A DNA stretch of 64,000 nt from Zhongshania antarctica (GTDB lineage: Bacteria > Pseudomonadota > Gammaproteobacteria > Pseudomonadales > Spongiibacteraceae). Within the stretch, counting starts at the first letter, position 1. Each line of letters opens with the position of its first letter. Positions 42,940 through 54,109 of this stretch are shown piece by piece. The position numbers and the translations under genes are program-made. The notes under the pieces were generated by a model. That model worked only from the letters and a program-made list of their open reading frames with translations, did no database searches and was not told the origin of the DNA. Location of the stretch: NCBI RefSeq assembly GCF_014202945.1, contig NZ_JACHHW010000001.1, positions 372,001 through 436,000 of the forward strand. Reading direction: 5' to 3'.

Positions 42940-44091
42940 TCAAAGGTCTTGCAGTTTATAAGCAGCAAGCTCACCGCTATTTCCGTAAACGTACAATAAT
43001 TTACCGTCAGCGATCATTGGCGCACGCAGACCGTCGCTATCAACCCGGGTACGCGCAATTAAATGGCCATCGACCTGAGCTAACATATGTAAATAGCCTT
43101 CGAAGTCACCTACGCCAATCGCACCTTCAAAGGCCACGGGCTCGGTTAACTCGCGACGAGCCAACACCGTTTGAGTCCAGCGTGCACCCTGGCCATTGCC
43201 ATCGAGGGCGTTCACACTGCCGTCGGCTGCAACGACATAAATATTACCTAAGGCACTTGCCGCGCCAACATAGCTTGAGGTTTCTTTGCCCCAAAGTGGT
43301 CGACCACTGCCAATATCGATTGCCATAATCTGACCCTGGTAGCCTGTGGCAATCACTGTTTGGCCGTCTTCCAATACTAATAAGCGACCGTCGACATCAA
43401 CTAAACGTTCAATTTCGGTGCTGCCCTGAGGAACAGATATCCGCTGCTCCCAGCGCACTGCGCCATTTTCTATATCAAAAGCAACGACGCGACCGTTGGC
43501 AAAGCCAACCATAACCACGCTGCGCACAATTTTAGGGGTGCTGGTACCGCGCAAAGTAAGGCGCGGGACTTGTGAAATGTAGTTCCAAAGGGGCTTACCG
43601 TCACTAATACTAAAACCGTGAACTTCACCGCTGTATGTTTGAGCAACGACAACGTCGCCGTCGCTTTGCGGTGCACTTAGCACTTCACTATTAACCGGTG
43701 TCGTCCAAATTATTTGGCCTGTCAGACGATCCAACGCCACCACTTCACCGTCAGAGGTGCCGACGAACAGCATAGTGCCTGACACACCGATGCCGCCCGA
43801 GATACGTAAATCGTGAGATTTTTTCCAGATTTTTTTGCCAGTCACTTTATTTAGCGCAGCAATCTTACCGTTGGACGAGGCAATAAAGATTTCCTCTCCA
43901 TCAATAACTGGGGTAATCCGGTGGTATGCCTCAGCCTGACCGTCGCCTAGCGAATAAGACCAAGCTTCTTTCAGCTTTTTCTCGGCCTGAAAGTCGGTAA
44001 GTCTAGCGGGCTCACGACTGGTTGGGTCCGAGGCACAGGCAACGACCATCAGCGTAGTGAGTACAAGGCCGAGTTTACGAATAAAAACCAT
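42940..44091 (-). CDS. bamB: Outer-membrane protein assembly lipoprotein BamB
   Basis: The 383-residue protein opens with a lipoprotein signal and lipobox MVVACAS (Cys19 lipidated; Ala at +2 sends it to the outer membrane). An eight-bladed PQQ-type beta-propeller follows, with repeats such as GKIAALNKVTGKKIW and GEVVALDRLTGQIIW. It helps BamA insert outer-membrane proteins. Its ATG overlaps the yfgM stop by one base. Confidence 0.96.
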   Translation of the reverse strand: MVFIRKLGLVLTTLMVVACASDPTSREPARLTDFQAEKKLKEAWSYSLGDGQAEAYHRITPVIDGEEIFIASSNGKIAALNKVTGKKIWKKSHDLRISGGIGVSGTMLFVGTSDGEVVALDRLTGQIIWTTPVNSEVLSAPQSDGDVVVAQTYSGEVHGFSISDGKPLWNYISQVPRLTLRGTSTPKIVRSVVMVGFANGRVVAFDIENGAVRWEQRISVPQGSTEIERLVDVDGRLLVLEDGQTVIATGYQGQIMAIDIGSGRPLWGKETSSYVGAASALGNIYVVAADGSVNALDGNGQGARWTQTVLARRELTEPVAFEGAIGVGDFEGYLHMLAQVDGHLIARTRVDSDGLRAPMIADGKLLYVYGNSGELAAYKLQDL

Positions 44092-44768
44092 TAGTTAGTT
44101 CCTTTTTCAGTAGTAACGGCAACGCTTAAGTCGCTGATTTTTAAATCTAGCAAGGCGTTATTGCTCGGTACTTCCTGCTCACGCGCCAACGTTTTCGCGT
44201 GCTGATAGGCACTTAAGGCGCCCGGCTTGTCGCCCTGAGAAAACAAGATATCACCGCGTAACTCAGCGGCTTGAGCGGCGTAACCGCTGCCAGCAACATC
44301 CTCTAACAAAGCCAAAGCTGCGGCATGATCGTCCAATGCAAAACGCACTTGCGCTAAACGCATTTGCGCCTGCGCTCTTAATACCGGCTCTGGCCCTTTA
44401 TCTAGCACCCACTCCAACTCGCTGGCCGCAAGGTCATACTCGCCATCTTGTACCGCGTATTTTGCTTTATACAAAGCAGCAAACTGGCCATAGCTCAAAT
44501 TACCGTACTGATCTTTTAAGGTATTAGCTAAATGCTCAGCCGTATTACGACTAGTGCCGTCACGCTGTACTGCAGCATCGGCGACCATTAAATTATCGAA
44601 AATAGCGGAGGCTTCTGCGCCCTGATCTTTTACATGGCCCTGCCAGCCCTTCCATCCAAAAACGATGGCCAATGCTAGGGCTATGCCGAAAACCGTCGAT
44701 TTACCGTTTTCCTGCCACCATCTTTTAATGGCTTCGACTTGTTCTTCTTCTGTACGAAACGTTTCCAC
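44091..44768 (-). CDS. yfgM: YfgM-type periplasmic TPR protein of the Sec translocon
   Basis: This 225-residue inner-membrane protein has a short cytoplasmic N-terminus (EEEQVEAIKRWWQENGK, typical of the family), one membrane helix (about 22-40) and a periplasmic TPR-like helical domain. YfgM associates with SecYEG and PpiD, passing secreted proteins to periplasmic chaperones. It is placed between hisS and bamB as in most gammaproteobacteria. Confidence 0.93.
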   Translation of the reverse strand: METFRTEEEQVEAIKRWWQENGKSTVFGIALALAIVFGWKGWQGHVKDQGAEASAIFDNLMVADAAVQRDGTSRNTAEHLANTLKDQYGNLSYGQFAALYKAKYAVQDGEYDLAASELEWVLDKGPEPVLRAQAQMRLAQVRFALDDHAAALALLEDVAGSGYAAQAAELRGDILFSQGDKPGALSAYQHAKTLAREQEVPSNNALLDLKISDLSVAVTTEKGTN

Positions 44769-44811
44769 TTAACTTCCTCTCCGACGTAGGCAGTGCCTTA
44801 AAAATAGTATG

Positions 44812-46098
44812 TTAAAACTTAGTAAAAAAATGTTTGCCAATATAATCAGGCAATTCGGCCAAGGCTACCAACTGTTGTTCACTTTGACTATCGCGTAGCG
44901 ACTTTACCGCAGCGTGCCCCTGGGCCAGCTCATCTTCACCCAGTACAATCGCCAGCGCCGCACCGCTTTTATCCGCTTTTTTAAACTGACTTTTAAAGCT
45001 TCCGCCACCGCAATTAATTAATACTCGCGCGGTTGGTAGCGCAGTACGTATCGCTTCTGCAAGCGTTAAGGCCGCAATTTCAGCACCGTCACCAACTGAA
45101 ACAATAAACACATCGGCCAGAGCTGGTATGGCTGGCGCTACCGCGAGGGTTTCTAGCAATAAGCACAGGCGTTCAATACCCATAGCAAAGCCCACAGCCG
45201 GCGTTGGCTTGCCGCCCAACTGTTCAACCAAACCGTCGTACCGGCCACCAGCACATACAGTGCCTTGCGCGCCGAGCTTGTCGGTGGTCCATTCAAACAC
45301 TGTCAGGCCGTAATAATCCAGCCCACGGACCAATTGGGGGTTGAGCTTATAGGGAATTCCCGCAGCGTCAAGGCGCGCGCATAAACCGACAAAATGTGCG
45401 CGCGACACCTCGTCGAGATAATCTGCGAGCACTGGCGCTCCAAGCAATATTTCGCGGGTTTTCGGATCTTTGGTGTCGAGTATACGCAGCGGGTTGCTGC
45501 CAAGGCGACGCAGGCTATCTTCGTCTAAATCAGCTTTAAAGCCGGACAAGTAGTCGACGAGAGCCTGACGGTAATTAGCGCGCGATTCTGCATTGCCAAT
45601 ACTGTTCAGTTCTAAGGTCAATGCATCACTAATACCAAGTTCTCGCCACAAACGGGCACTAAGCAGAATCAACTCAGCGTCAATATCTGGCCCGGTCATG
45701 CCAAAAGTCTCTACGCCAACCTGGTGAAACTGGCGCAAACGGCCCTTTTGCGGGCGCTCATGTCGAAACATTGGGCCGGTATACCAAAGCCGTTGTATCT
45801 GATTGTGCAGCAGGCCATTCTGATCGCAGGCACGCACGCAGCTGGCAGTACCTTCAGGGCGCAGGGTTAAGCTGTCACCATTGCGGTCTTCAAAAGTGTA
45901 CATTTCCTTTTCGACGATATCGGTCACTTCACCAATAGAGCGTTTAAAAAGCTCGGTATGCTCTACGATAGGGAAACGAATCTCACTATAGCCGTAGCGG
46001 CTAAGCACATCGCGAATGCGGCCTTCCAGGTACTGCCACAAGGGTGTTTCTGTGGGCAGAATATCGTTCATACCCCTAATTGATTGTATACGTGCCAA
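44812..46098 (-). CDS. hisS: Histidyl-tRNA synthetase
   Basis: This 428-residue class II synthetase charges tRNA-His. Motif 2 ([21 protein letters not shown]), the histidine-binding [15 protein letters not shown] and motif 3 (GFAMGIERL) are all present, followed by a C-terminal anticodon-binding domain. The length is near that of E. coli HisS. It follows ispG by about 50 bp. Confidence 0.97.
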   Translation of the reverse strand: MARIQSIRGMNDILPTETPLWQYLEGRIRDVLSRYGYSEIRFPIVEHTELFKRSIGEVTDIVEKEMYTFEDRNGDSLTLRPEGTASCVRACDQNGLLHNQIQRLWYTGPMFRHERPQKGRLRQFHQVGVETFGMTGPDIDAELILLSARLWRELGISDALTLELNSIGNAESRANYRQALVDYLSGFKADLDEDSLRRLGSNPLRILDTKDPKTREILLGAPVLADYLDEVSRAHFVGLCARLDAAGIPYKLNPQLVRGLDYYGLTVFEWTTDKLGAQGTVCAGGRYDGLVEQLGGKPTPAVGFAMGIERLCLLLETLAVAPAIPALADVFIVSVGDGAEIAALTLAEAIRTALPTARVLINCGGGSFKSQFKKADKSGAALAIVLGEDELAQGHAAVKSLRDSQSEQQLVALAELPDYIGKHFFTKF

Positions 46099-46151
46099 AA
46101 CTGATTCCTGTTTGCCGCTGCTGCAGCACTGCTAAATAAATGCGAAAAGCC

Positions 46152-47264
46152 TCAGCTGCGCGCTATGAGGTCTTTTTCCTGTTCGGCTTTAACGGCAATT
46201 TTTTCCCGAATCAATTTTTCGAGATGATCCACCAAGCCTTCGTTCTTCACTTTGTGGTCAGGCTTACCCGCCACATAGACTAAATTATTAGGCGTGCCGC
46301 CAGTCAAACCGATCTCGGCTTCTTTCGCCTCACCTGGGCCGTTGACGATACAGCCAATGACCGCCACATCAAGGGGGATGGTCACGTCATCAAGGCGCGC
46401 TTCCAGCTCATTCATGGTGCTAATAACATCAAAGTTCTGCCGCGAGCAGCTTGGGCACGCGATAAAGTTGATGCCTTTAGTACGTAGCTTGAGGCTCTTC
46501 AGTATTTCGTAACCAACTTTCACTTCTTCTACTGGGTCGGCAGCCAGCGATACACGAATGGTGTCACCGATTCCGTCCATCAACAGTAAACCCAAGCCCA
46601 CCGCCGATTTAACTGTACCACCGCGCAAGCCGCCTGCCTCGGTAATGCCTAAGTGCAAGGGCTGATCAATTTGAGTCGCAATTTGACGGTAGGCCGCAAC
46701 AGCCATAAACACGTCAGAGGCTTTAACGCTGAGTTTAAAATTTTGAAAGTCTAACTTATCGAGAATATCGATATGGCGCATGGCGGATTCCACCAAAGCC
46801 TCTGGCGTCGGCTCACCGTATTTACGCTGTAATTCTTTTTCTAAAGAACCGGCATTCACACCGATGCGAATCGGAATATTGTGGTATTTGGCGGCATCAA
46901 TAACTGCGCGTACTCGGTCTTCACGACCAATATTACCCGGATTAATCCGCAGGCAATCAACACCGTATTCGGCAACCTTAATCGCAATTTTATGATCAAA
47001 ATGGATATCGGCCACCAAGGGCACCGACACTTGCTTGCGTATTTCGCGAAACGCTTCAGCGGCTTCCATACTGGGCACAGAGACCCGCACGATATCGGCA
47101 CAGGCGGCTTCTAAACGCTTAATTTGCGCTACAGTCGCGGCTACATCACAGGTTTCGGTGTTGGTCATACTCTGCACCGATATCGGCGCATCGCCACCCA
47201 CGGCGACATTACCGATATGAATCTGCCGAGAGACTCGACGCTTTATCGGAGAGGCCATTTTCAT
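46152..47264 (-). CDS. ispG: 4-hydroxy-3-methylbut-2-enyl diphosphate synthase
   Basis: This 370-residue Fe-S enzyme makes HMBPP in the MEP isoprenoid pathway. The N-terminal TIM barrel begins near [23 protein letters not shown]. The cluster ligands lie in [13 protein letters not shown] and [11 protein letters not shown]. Its ATG overlaps the rodZ stop by 4 bp (ATGA), so it is translationally coupled. The isc operon upstream on the same strand assembles clusters of this type. Confidence 0.97.
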   Translation of the reverse strand: MKMASPIKRRVSRQIHIGNVAVGGDAPISVQSMTNTETCDVAATVAQIKRLEAACADIVRVSVPSMEAAEAFREIRKQVSVPLVADIHFDHKIAIKVAEYGVDCLRINPGNIGREDRVRAVIDAAKYHNIPIRIGVNAGSLEKELQRKYGEPTPEALVESAMRHIDILDKLDFQNFKLSVKASDVFMAVAAYRQIATQIDQPLHLGITEAGGLRGGTVKSAVGLGLLLMDGIGDTIRVSLAADPVEEVKVGYEILKSLKLRTKGINFIACPSCSRQNFDVISTMNELEARLDDVTIPLDVAVIGCIVNGPGEAKEAEIGLTGGTPNNLVYVAGKPDHKVKNEGLVDHLEKLIREKIAVKAEQEKDLIARS

Positions 47265-48052
47265 AATTCACCTACCTGCACACGCACTGCGTTACTATTT
47301 ACCAAAGATTTCAACTCAATTTTCTGACCGTTATACTCACTAATAACAGCTGGCCAATACGCTAAACTGATCGTGACTGGCCCCTGCACATCAAAGCGCA
47401 GTTTTTCGCCCTTTTCCTGCACGCCACTCACCACAATATCATTATGAAAATCACGTAGTTCTATCCAAACGGCCTCGACAAACTCAAACTTCAATTCAGC
47501 GGCCTGAGCAGCGCCACTGTGCTGAGAAGTGGGCGCCTCGACGCTGAGACCGTCACCGTCAGACCCCAATAGTACTTCACCCAAAGACGGTTCAACCTTA
47601 ATTACGCTTAGGGGCGCAAAGCGCTCAGCCAAGATATTGACCGATAACTCCGGCGCGGGTTTACCACCCAGCACCCATATGGCGATGCACCACAAAAACA
47701 GTGACATCAACAACGCTGATATCAGCGGCGCATTCCCCGGTGCCTTAGCAATACCTTGTGGACGAGTGGGCGTATGGTCTTTGTTGTCTTCTTCGCGCCG
47801 ACAAACTCGGTCGCAATCTTTTAGTAGAGGCTCTTCATCGAGGCCCAGATAGCGCGCATAACTTTTAATATAACCGCGCGCAAATAGCGGTGAGTTAAAC
47901 CGCGAGTAATCATTGTTCTCTAACGCTTCCACATAACTATTAAGTAGATTTAAGGCTTCGGCTACTTCGAGCACAGACTTACCGGCGCTCGTCCGCGCAT
48001 CATGTAAAACTGAACCCGGTGGCCCCGGGTAGTAATCATCATTTCCCGGCAT
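47261..48052 (-). CDS. rodZ: Cell-shape protein RodZ
   Basis: The 263-residue protein has a cytoplasmic helix-turn-helix domain (about 15-80, [34 protein letters not shown]-type stretch beginning near residue 36), a single membrane helix (about 110-130, [17 protein letters not shown]) and a periplasmic DUF4115 domain. It links MreB to the wall synthesis machinery in rod cells. It is shorter than E. coli RodZ, with a short periplasmic linker. It lies between pilW and ispG, the conserved place. Confidence 0.94.
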   Translation of the reverse strand: MPGNDDYYPGPPGSVLHDARTSAGKSVLEVAEALNLLNSYVEALENNDYSRFNSPLFARGYIKSYARYLGLDEEPLLKDCDRVCRREEDNKDHTPTRPQGIAKAPGNAPLISALLMSLFLWCIAIWVLGGKPAPELSVNILAERFAPLSVIKVEPSLGEVLLGSDGDGLSVEAPTSQHSGAAQAAELKFEFVEAVWIELRDFHNDIVVSGVQEKGEKLRFDVQGPVTISLAYWPAVISEYNGQKIELKSLVNSNAVRVQVGEL

Positions 48053-48062
48053 TTAAAATTCC

Positions 48063-48875
48063 TTAACGGCTAGCACTGTTACCCTGCTGTATATACGCTT
48101 TATACAACAGGTACTCTTCAGACTTAGGGTATAAATTCTTGAGTGCCAGTGCAAAACTCGCATGGGTATTTTTGTCATCAAATTTATCGGCGAGACGAAT
48201 CCCTAACCACAGCGCACTGGCTGATTGATTGACGTTTTTGGTGCGAAACGCGTCGTAATAACGCTGGGCTTCGGCAAACCGGCCCATGCGAAAATACACT
48301 TCGGCCAAAGACATCAGCACATTGGCGTCGTCGCCCTGCATCAAAAATGCGCGTTTAAACGCTTCTTCAGCTTTTGGCAGTTCGTTCAATTGTAAATAAC
48401 AGCGACCGAGATTCACAAAAGCCTCAACCCGCTTTTCGTAGAGTAATTCCTGCACCACCACTTCGAGCTGGCTCGCCGCCTCGGCATAGCGACCCCGCGC
48501 ATACAAAAAAGCCGCATAATTATTGCGAACCCGAGACACTTTCGGCGCCGTTGCAATTGAGCGCTGATAGTATTTTTCAGCCATCTCCAACTCGCCGGTA
48601 TTCTGAAATACCAGCGCTAAGGCTTCCAATGTTTCCGGGTTGTTTTTGTCTTTTTCTTCTACATACTGCAAATGCCGCTTGGCCTGATTCCAGTTGCCCT
48701 GGGAAATATAATTCCGTGCCAGTTGAAGAGATGTATCAAAGGCCTTTTGTTCATCTTTTTTAGAGGCGAAGCCCCCGTTTTTGGTAGTTACACAACCATG
48801 TATCGATGCTGCAGCCACCACGACAAACAAGACCCGGGCTAATACGGTGATGCCTTTTATTCTTAACCACGACAT
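48063..48875 (-). CDS. pilW: Type IV pilus biogenesis lipoprotein PilW/PilF
   Basis: This 270-residue lipoprotein has the lipobox SIHGC (Cys28) followed by about six TPR motifs, for example NWNQAKRHLQYVEEKDKNNPE and GRYAEAASQLEVVVQ. It is the pilotin that places the PilQ secretin in the outer membrane, implying that the cell makes type IV pili. Pseudomonas calls it PilF and Neisseria PilW. It is located between rlmN and rodZ as usual. Confidence 0.92.
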   Translation of the reverse strand: MSWLRIKGITVLARVLFVVVAAASIHGCVTTKNGGFASKKDEQKAFDTSLQLARNYISQGNWNQAKRHLQYVEEKDKNNPETLEALALVFQNTGELEMAEKYYQRSIATAPKVSRVRNNYAAFLYARGRYAEAASQLEVVVQELLYEKRVEAFVNLGRCYLQLNELPKAEEAFKRAFLMQGDDANVLMSLAEVYFRMGRFAEAQRYYDAFRTKNVNQSASALWLGIRLADKFDDKNTHASFALALKNLYPKSEEYLLYKAYIQQGNSASR

Positions 48876-48896
48876 GCAGTACGCTCCCTTAAAAAT

Positions 48897-50057
48897 TTAA
48901 ACTAGACGAATTGGCTGCGCTAGCTCTGCCTTTTGGCGATGACGCTCACTGCGTTTGGTGCGGTCTTGAACCTGACCGGCTAATTGGCCACAAGCGGCGT
49001 CAATATCATCACCGCGCGGGGTACGCACGGTCGTTACATAACCCGCCTCCGTCATCACCAACCAAAACCGGTTTACGGCGTTATTACTCGGCCGTTTGTA
49101 GTTTGACAAAGAAAACGGATTAAAGGGAATTAAATTAACTTTGCACGGCAAGTCTCGCAACACCTCAGCCAACTCTTTGGCGTGCTCAACACCATCGTTA
49201 ACACCTGCAATCAAGGTGTATTCAATGGTCACAACACGGTGAGTATCATCTTGCTTGGCAATATAGCGTTTACTGGCTGCCAGCAATTCGGCAATGGGGT
49301 ATTTTTTGTTGATGGGCACTAACTGACTGCGCAATTCGTCATTTGGCGCGTGTAGTGAAATCGCCAGCGACACCGTCGACACATCACCGAGCTTGTCCAG
49401 CATGGGCACAACCCCTGAGGTGCTCAAGGTAACGCGGCGTTTCGACAAGCCGTAGCCGAAGTCGTCGAGCATCAGGCTCATCGCCTCGACCACGTTATCG
49501 AAATTAAGCAGTGGTTCGCCCATACCCATCATGACCACATTGGTCACAATACGCTTATTGCCATTATTAAAGCCGTCATAGGATTTAATCGCCAACCATA
49601 CTTGGCCGATAATTTCGGAGGCAGTAAGGTCGCGCATAAAGCCCTGTTTACCGGTTGCGCAAAAACTGCAATCCAGACTACAACCCACCTGAGAGGACAC
49701 ACATAGGGTGCCGCGCTGACCGTCGGGGATTAATACGGTTTCAACCAGATTATTACCACCTACGGCGACCGCCCATTTGCGGGTGCCATCGATGGAGTCG
49801 AGCTGTTTTACTACGGTCGGAGGACGAATCTCGGCAAGCTCCTGGAGCTTGGCCCGCAAGGGTTTGCCGAGATTGGTCATTTCATCGAAATTGTCGATCC
49901 CCGAGTGGTGTATCCACTTGAGGATCTGCTGGGCACGAAATGGCTTTTCACCAATAGAGCTGAGGTAAGCCTCCATATTCTTGCGCGACATGCCGAGTAA
50001 ATTCACTCGGGGCTGTGCTACAAGCTCGGTGGTTTCGGTTTGATTTTCTGTTGCCAT
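48897..50057 (-). CDS. rlmN: 23S rRNA/tRNA adenine-C2 methyltransferase RlmN
   Basis: This radical-SAM enzyme of about 386 residues methylates A2503 of 23S rRNA and A37 of some tRNAs. The cluster motif is CSLDCSFC (Cys126, Cys130, Cys133), with the methyl-carrying cysteine pair represented by Cys119 (TLCVSS) and the one in DAACGQL. The frame opens at a TTG at 50072, but ATG 50057 has AGGG 7 bp upstream. The gene sits between ndk and pilW in the usual order. Confidence 0.96.
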   Translation of the reverse strand: MATENQTETTELVAQPRVNLLGMSRKNMEAYLSSIGEKPFRAQQILKWIHHSGIDNFDEMTNLGKPLRAKLQELAEIRPPTVVKQLDSIDGTRKWAVAVGGNNLVETVLIPDGQRGTLCVSSQVGCSLDCSFCATGKQGFMRDLTASEIIGQVWLAIKSYDGFNNGNKRIVTNVVMMGMGEPLLNFDNVVEAMSLMLDDFGYGLSKRRVTLSTSGVVPMLDKLGDVSTVSLAISLHAPNDELRSQLVPINKKYPIAELLAASKRYIAKQDDTHRVVTIEYTLIAGVNDGVEHAKELAEVLRDLPCKVNLIPFNPFSLSNYKRPSNNAVNRFWLVMTEAGYVTTVRTPRGDDIDAACGQLAGQVQDRTKRSERHRQKAELAQPIRLV

Positions 50058-50087
50058 TATCGTGCCCTGCAATGAGTGTGAACCTAC

Positions 50088-50516
50088 TTAAACGCGGTCA
50101 CACAGCTCACTGGTAGCGAAAAAGAACGCAATTTCCCGCGCTGCAGATTCTTCTGAATCAGATCCGTGTACCGCATTGGCATCAATAGATTCAGCAAAAT
50201 CAGCGCGAATAGTGCCCGCAGCAGCTTCTTTAGGATTGGTTGCACCCATCAGGTCGCGATTTTTCAGTACTGCGCCTTCGCCTTCAAGAACCTGCACAGT
50301 CACAGGACCAGAAGTCATGAAATCAATCAGTGCTGGGAAGAAAGGACGACCTTTGTGCTCAGCATAGAAGCCTTCAGCTTGATCGCGGCTTAAACGCAGC
50401 ATTTTAGCTGCAACAATACGTAAGCCGGCTTTTTCAAAACGGCTGTAAATTTCACCAATAACATTTTTGCTAACAGCATCAGGCTTGGCTATGGAAAGGG
50501 TGCGTTGAACGCCCAT
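50088..50516 (-). CDS. ndk: Nucleoside diphosphate kinase
   Basis: The 142-residue enzyme moves the gamma-phosphate of ATP to NDPs through phospho-His117 in [12 protein letters not shown]. The ATP-site residues in [15 protein letters not shown] are also present. The 185-bp gap from iscX has a consensus-like TATAAT (plus-strand 50581-50586) but a poor -35, so ndk may have its own promoter in addition to isc read-through. GGAGAAAG precedes the ATG. Confidence 0.97.
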   Translation of the reverse strand: MGVQRTLSIAKPDAVSKNVIGEIYSRFEKAGLRIVAAKMLRLSRDQAEGFYAEHKGRPFFPALIDFMTSGPVTVQVLEGEGAVLKNRDLMGATNPKEAAAGTIRADFAESIDANAVHGSDSEESAAREIAFFFATSELCDRV

Positions 50517-50701
50517 CGGTCTTTCTCCAAAAAGTAGAACAATAACAACGGGTAATTTACCCGGCGCGAAAAATCGTCGAATTATACGCGTATTAGAGTC
50601 AAATAGGTACGCGAGTGAGGCTCAGACAGCGGGATATAGCATGGGTTTCGGTCCAGAATGGTTTTTCTACCAGAATTAACCCTACGCTCTCGCCTTGAAA
50701 C

Positions 50702-50902
50702 TTAATCTTGCTCGTCGAGCCACGCAGTTTGAATCGCTTCAAGCACTTTTTCACCGCTGCGTTTTGGGTCATCATCAAAATCGTCGAGCTCAATCACCCA
50801 CTGCCGCAAATCGACGAAATTAACGTAAGTTGGGTCAATATCGGGGAATTTCTCCGCCAATTCGATGCCAATATCCAACACATCTGTCCACTTTAAGCCC
50901 AT
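50702..50902 (-). CDS. iscX: Fe-S assembly protein IscX
   Basis: This 66-residue acidic protein reads MGLKWTDVLDIGIELAEKFPDIDP... and ends WLDEQD, a clear IscX. It binds IscS and iron and tunes cluster synthesis. The frame extends seven codons upstream, but the ATG at 50902 has GAGAGG 7 bp ahead and matches IscX N-termini. It is the last isc gene, 36 bp after fdx. Confidence 0.95.
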   Translation of the reverse strand: MGLKWTDVLDIGIELAEKFPDIDPTYVNFVDLRQWVIELDDFDDDPKRSGEKVLEAIQTAWLDEQD

Positions 50903-50938
50903 AGCCAGCCTCTCTTTAAGCACACGCCCTGTGGGCCA

Positions 50939-51277
50939 TTAATGTTGTTCAGACACCATATTAATCGTGTAGCGAGGAATCTCGACCACCAAGTCGCGAT
51001 CGGTCACCACTGCCTGGCAGCTGAGACGCGAATCCGGCTCTAAACCCCAAGCTTTATCTAACATATCTTCTTCAAGCTCGTCGGCCTCATTCAGCGAGTC
51101 TATACCCTCGCGAACAATGACATGACAGGTCGTGCAGGCACAGGATTTCTCACAGGCATGCTCGATATGTATGCCATTGGCGAGCATAACATCGCAAATG
51201 GTTTCGCCACTGGTGGCTTCGATTACGTCGCCCTCAGGGCACAGTGCTTCGTTTGGCAATACTATGATGCGTGGCAT
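50939..51277 (-). CDS. fdx: Isc-type [2Fe-2S] ferredoxin
   Basis: The 112-residue adrenodoxin-type ferredoxin supplies electrons for Fe-S assembly. The cluster ligands are Cys42, Cys48, Cys51 and Cys87, at the same positions as in E. coli Fdx. The open frame runs on to 51628 through the 3' end of hscA, but that extension is only an out-of-frame reading of hscA. The ATG at 51277 has AAGGA 7 bp upstream and follows the hscA stop by 10 bp. Confidence 0.97.
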   Translation of the reverse strand: MPRIIVLPNEALCPEGDVIEATSGETICDVMLANGIHIEHACEKSCACTTCHVIVREGIDSLNEADELEEDMLDKAWGLEPDSRLSCQAVVTDRDLVVEIPRYTINMVSEQH

Positions 51278-51287
51278 CGTGACATCC

Positions 51288-53147
51288 TTACAATTCGTCC
51301 ACTCGCCGGCCGGCGAGTGCTTGGTTAATACTGGCGTCCATGCGCCGCTCGGCAAACAACTCGCTGGCCTTGCCGACGATTTCAATATGCTTGGCAATAC
51401 TGGCCACAGTGCCCTGCTCACGCTCGTGGTGCAGAACCTCCATTTTAGCCAATAAATCCTGCTGCTCCACCTCGCTAAGCATGGCTTCTCCGTCTTGCAA
51501 CAGCGCCGCTGACAAGGCTTGCAATAAGGAGTCCGCTTCAATTTGCTGCTCACGCAGCGCGCGGGCATCTTTGTCGTCTGCCGCCGCTTCCCAGGAAGAC
51601 TTGAGCATGTCGGCAATATCGGTGTCATTCAAACCATAAGCAGGCTTCACCGCAATATGGCTTTCGACCCCAGTACTCTCTTCGGTGGCGAACACCTGTA
51701 ACAAACCGTCGGCATCAACCTGAAACTTTACTTTGATCCGGGCCGCGCCCGCCACCATAGGTGGAATACCCTGCAACTCAAAGCGCGCCAGCGAGCGGCA
51801 ATCTTCAACCAGTTCGCGCTCACCTTGAACCACATGAATGGCCATGGCGGTTTGACCGTCTTTAAAAGTGGTAAATTCCTGCGCCATCGCCACGGGAATT
51901 GTGGTGTTACGGTGAATCACCTTCTCCGTCAGGCCGCCCATGGTCTCGATACCCAAGGATAACGGGATCACATCGAGCAACAACATTTCGTCGCCACTGC
52001 GATTACCCACCAACTGGTCCGCCTGCAAAGCCGCACCCAAAGCAACAACCCGGTCAGGGTCTAAATCGACTAAGGGCTCGCGACCAAACCACTGCGCTAC
52101 CCGCTCGCGCACGCGGGGCACCCGCGTGGAGCCGCCTACCATCACCACATTGGCGACGTCTTCGCTGCGCAATTTCGCATCGCGCAGGGCGCGCTTGCAG
52201 GCGCGAATCGCGGTGTCAATCAAGGGATCAACCAAGCTATTAAACTGCTCACGACTCAGGCATTGGCTCAATTCGCCTAACACCACATCAACAACGTCCG
52301 CCTCACTTAAGGCTTCCTTAGCCTGGCGTGCAGCAGTCAATAAGCTGCGCTGCTGAAACATGTCGAGATTTTCTAAACCTGTTGCAGCAACAAACCAATC
52401 GGCAATTGCATGATCAAAATCATCGCCGCCCAAGGCCGAATCGCCACCGGTAGACAGCACTTCAAACACACCTTTGGTGAGCTGCAACACCGAAATATCG
52501 AAGGTTCCGCCACCCAAATCAAATACCGCAATCGCCATTTCATCTTGCTGATCAAGGCCGTAAGCCACTGCCGCGGCAGTGGGCTCATTGAGCAGCCGCA
52601 ACACATGAATTCCGGCAATTTTAGCAGCGTCTTTAGTGGCTTGACGCTGAGCGTCATCAAAGTAAGCGGGCACGGTAATAACAGCACCCGTCAGTTCGCC
52701 ACCGAGCGTCTCTTCCGCCCGAGCGGCGAGACTCCTTAAAATTTCTGCCGACACTTGCACCGGCGATATATCACCAGCACGAGTGCGAATTTTGACCATA
52801 TCTTGACCCTGATCCAACAGGTCATAGGGCAGCATTTTTGCCCCGGAAGCTGCCGTGCAATCAGCAAAGGAGCGCCCCATAAAGCGCTTTACGGACATCA
52901 AGGTATTGCGAGGGTCGGCACTTGCGCCTGCCAAGGCGGCCGCGCCCACTAGGGTTTCACCGGTCTCAGCGTAATACACAGCCGACGGCAATAGATGCTC
53001 GCCACCGAGGTCTGCCAAGGTATCTGCGTGGGCATTGCGGACACTGGCAACCAGCGAATTGGTGGTTCCCAGATCAATTCCCACCGCAAGCTTACGCTGG
53101 TGCGGCTCAGGCGTTTGCCCAGGTTCTGATATTTGCATCAAGGCCAT
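51288..53147 (-). CDS. hscA: Hsp70-type chaperone HscA
   Basis: This 619-residue DnaK relative is specialised in handing clusters from IscU to target proteins. The ATPase domain starts [15 protein letters not shown], with [13 protein letters not shown] and [14 protein letters not shown]. The substrate domain follows from about residue 385 and binds the LPPVK motif of IscU. It is placed after hscB with a 39-bp gap. Confidence 0.97.
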   Translation of the reverse strand: MALMQISEPGQTPEPHQRKLAVGIDLGTTNSLVASVRNAHADTLADLGGEHLLPSAVYYAETGETLVGAAALAGASADPRNTLMSVKRFMGRSFADCTAASGAKMLPYDLLDQGQDMVKIRTRAGDISPVQVSAEILRSLAARAEETLGGELTGAVITVPAYFDDAQRQATKDAAKIAGIHVLRLLNEPTAAAVAYGLDQQDEMAIAVFDLGGGTFDISVLQLTKGVFEVLSTGGDSALGGDDFDHAIADWFVAATGLENLDMFQQRSLLTAARQAKEALSEADVVDVVLGELSQCLSREQFNSLVDPLIDTAIRACKRALRDAKLRSEDVANVVMVGGSTRVPRVRERVAQWFGREPLVDLDPDRVVALGAALQADQLVGNRSGDEMLLLDVIPLSLGIETMGGLTEKVIHRNTTIPVAMAQEFTTFKDGQTAMAIHVVQGERELVEDCRSLARFELQGIPPMVAGAARIKVKFQVDADGLLQVFATEESTGVESHIAVKPAYGLNDTDIADMLKSSWEAAADDKDARALREQQIEADSLLQALSAALLQDGEAMLSEVEQQDLLAKMEVLHHEREQGTVASIAKHIEIVGKASELFAERRMDASINQALAGRRVDEL

Positions 53148-53186
53148 AAGTGGTTTCTGAACTCCCGGCGATTTTCACGCCTCTTA

Positions 53187-53726
53187 TCAGTAGTCGAGCA
53201 ACTCGCTCTCTTTCAGTTCAGCTTCGCTGCGCAGTTTTTCTAAAAACTGGAGCTTGGCATAAGCCGCCAAAGCCAAATCGAATTGCTGTTGATTATACGA
53301 TTGCGAAAAAGCCTCTTTCTGGCTCTTCGCCGCCTGATCAAGATCGCGATAAAATACATCTAGCGCCTGTTCAGGATCACTTGCATCTTGCAATTCTGAC
53401 AGCTCTTCGCGCAGCTGCATTTGCTGCATCAAAAACTCTGGATCCTGAAAGGTAGTCGAGGACATATCACTATTCACCCCCGCCAATTTCAGCAAATAGG
53501 CAGCCCGCCGCGTGGGCGACACCAAGGTTTCGTAAGCTTCATTGATAAACGAGGATTGCTGCACCGCCAAACGCAAATCGCGCTCGGAGCCATTGGCAAA
53601 ACGATCGGGATGCGCCTCGCGCTGCAGTGCGCGATAGCTGCTGGTCAGGGCCGATATGTCAAGCTCATAGGCCTGAGGCACCGCCAACAGCGCAAAGTAA
53701 TTTTCTTGGGGATTAAATACAGACAT
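53187..53726 (-). CDS. hscB: J-domain co-chaperone HscB
   Basis: The 179-residue protein has an N-terminal J domain with HPD at residues 39-41 (REAHPDRF) and a C-terminal three-helix domain (about 90-175) that binds IscU. It stimulates the HscA ATPase. The gene order iscA-hscB-hscA is standard. Confidence 0.96.
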   Translation of the reverse strand: MSVFNPQENYFALLAVPQAYELDISALTSSYRALQREAHPDRFANGSERDLRLAVQQSSFINEAYETLVSPTRRAAYLLKLAGVNSDMSSTTFQDPEFLMQQMQLREELSELQDASDPEQALDVFYRDLDQAAKSQKEAFSQSYNQQQFDLALAAYAKLQFLEKLRSEAELKESELLDY

Positions 53727-53750
53727 AGGTATTGGCCAGCCAGCAGGCCG

Positions 53751-54074
53751 CTAGACGGTAAAGCTCTCACCGCAGCCACACTCAGCCGACACATTGGGAT
53801 TGTTAAATTTCAGGCCTTCATTGAGACCTTCTTTAACAAAGTCCAACTCGGTGCCGTCTAAATAAACCATACTTTTAGGGTCGATATACACCGCAGCGCC
53901 GTCTTTTTCAAAGACCTGATCTTCGGCTTGGGGCTCGTCGACAAACTCCAATACGTAGGCCATACCGGAGCAGCCGGAAGTCCGCACACCAATGCGAATC
54001 CCCAAACCCCGGCCACGGCCGAGCATTTGCTTTTTAATGTGACTAGCTGCTGCACTGCTTACTGAAACTGGCAT
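53751..54074 (-). CDS. iscA: A-type Fe-S carrier IscA
   Basis: This 107-residue carrier has the three conserved cysteines Cys35 (TSGCSGMAY), Cys99 and Cys101 (ECGCGESF). It accepts or delivers Fe-S clusters to apoproteins. It is located between iscU and hscB. Confidence 0.97.
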   Translation of the reverse strand: MPVSVSSAAASHIKKQMLGRGRGLGIRIGVRTSGCSGMAYVLEFVDEPQAEDQVFEKDGAAVYIDPKSMVYLDGTELDFVKEGLNEGLKFNNPNVSAECGCGESFTV

Positions 54075-54109
54075 GCACTCTCCCCTAATATTTAATGCAA
54101 GCGATCAAA

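Noticed and set aside
50517-50701. A small RNA or riboswitch before ndk
   Set aside because: Only a short GGGTAATTTACCC palindrome and an isolated TATAAT are present, with no family structure recognised.
50599-50793. A 64-codon frame overlapping iscX and the ndk upstream region
   Set aside because: It overlaps iscX in another frame, and the translation shows no recognisable feature.
50939-51628. A 229-residue frame containing ferredoxin with a long N-terminal extension
   Set aside because: The extension is an out-of-frame reading of the hscA 3' end. The ferredoxin ATG at 51277 has its own Shine-Dalgarno.
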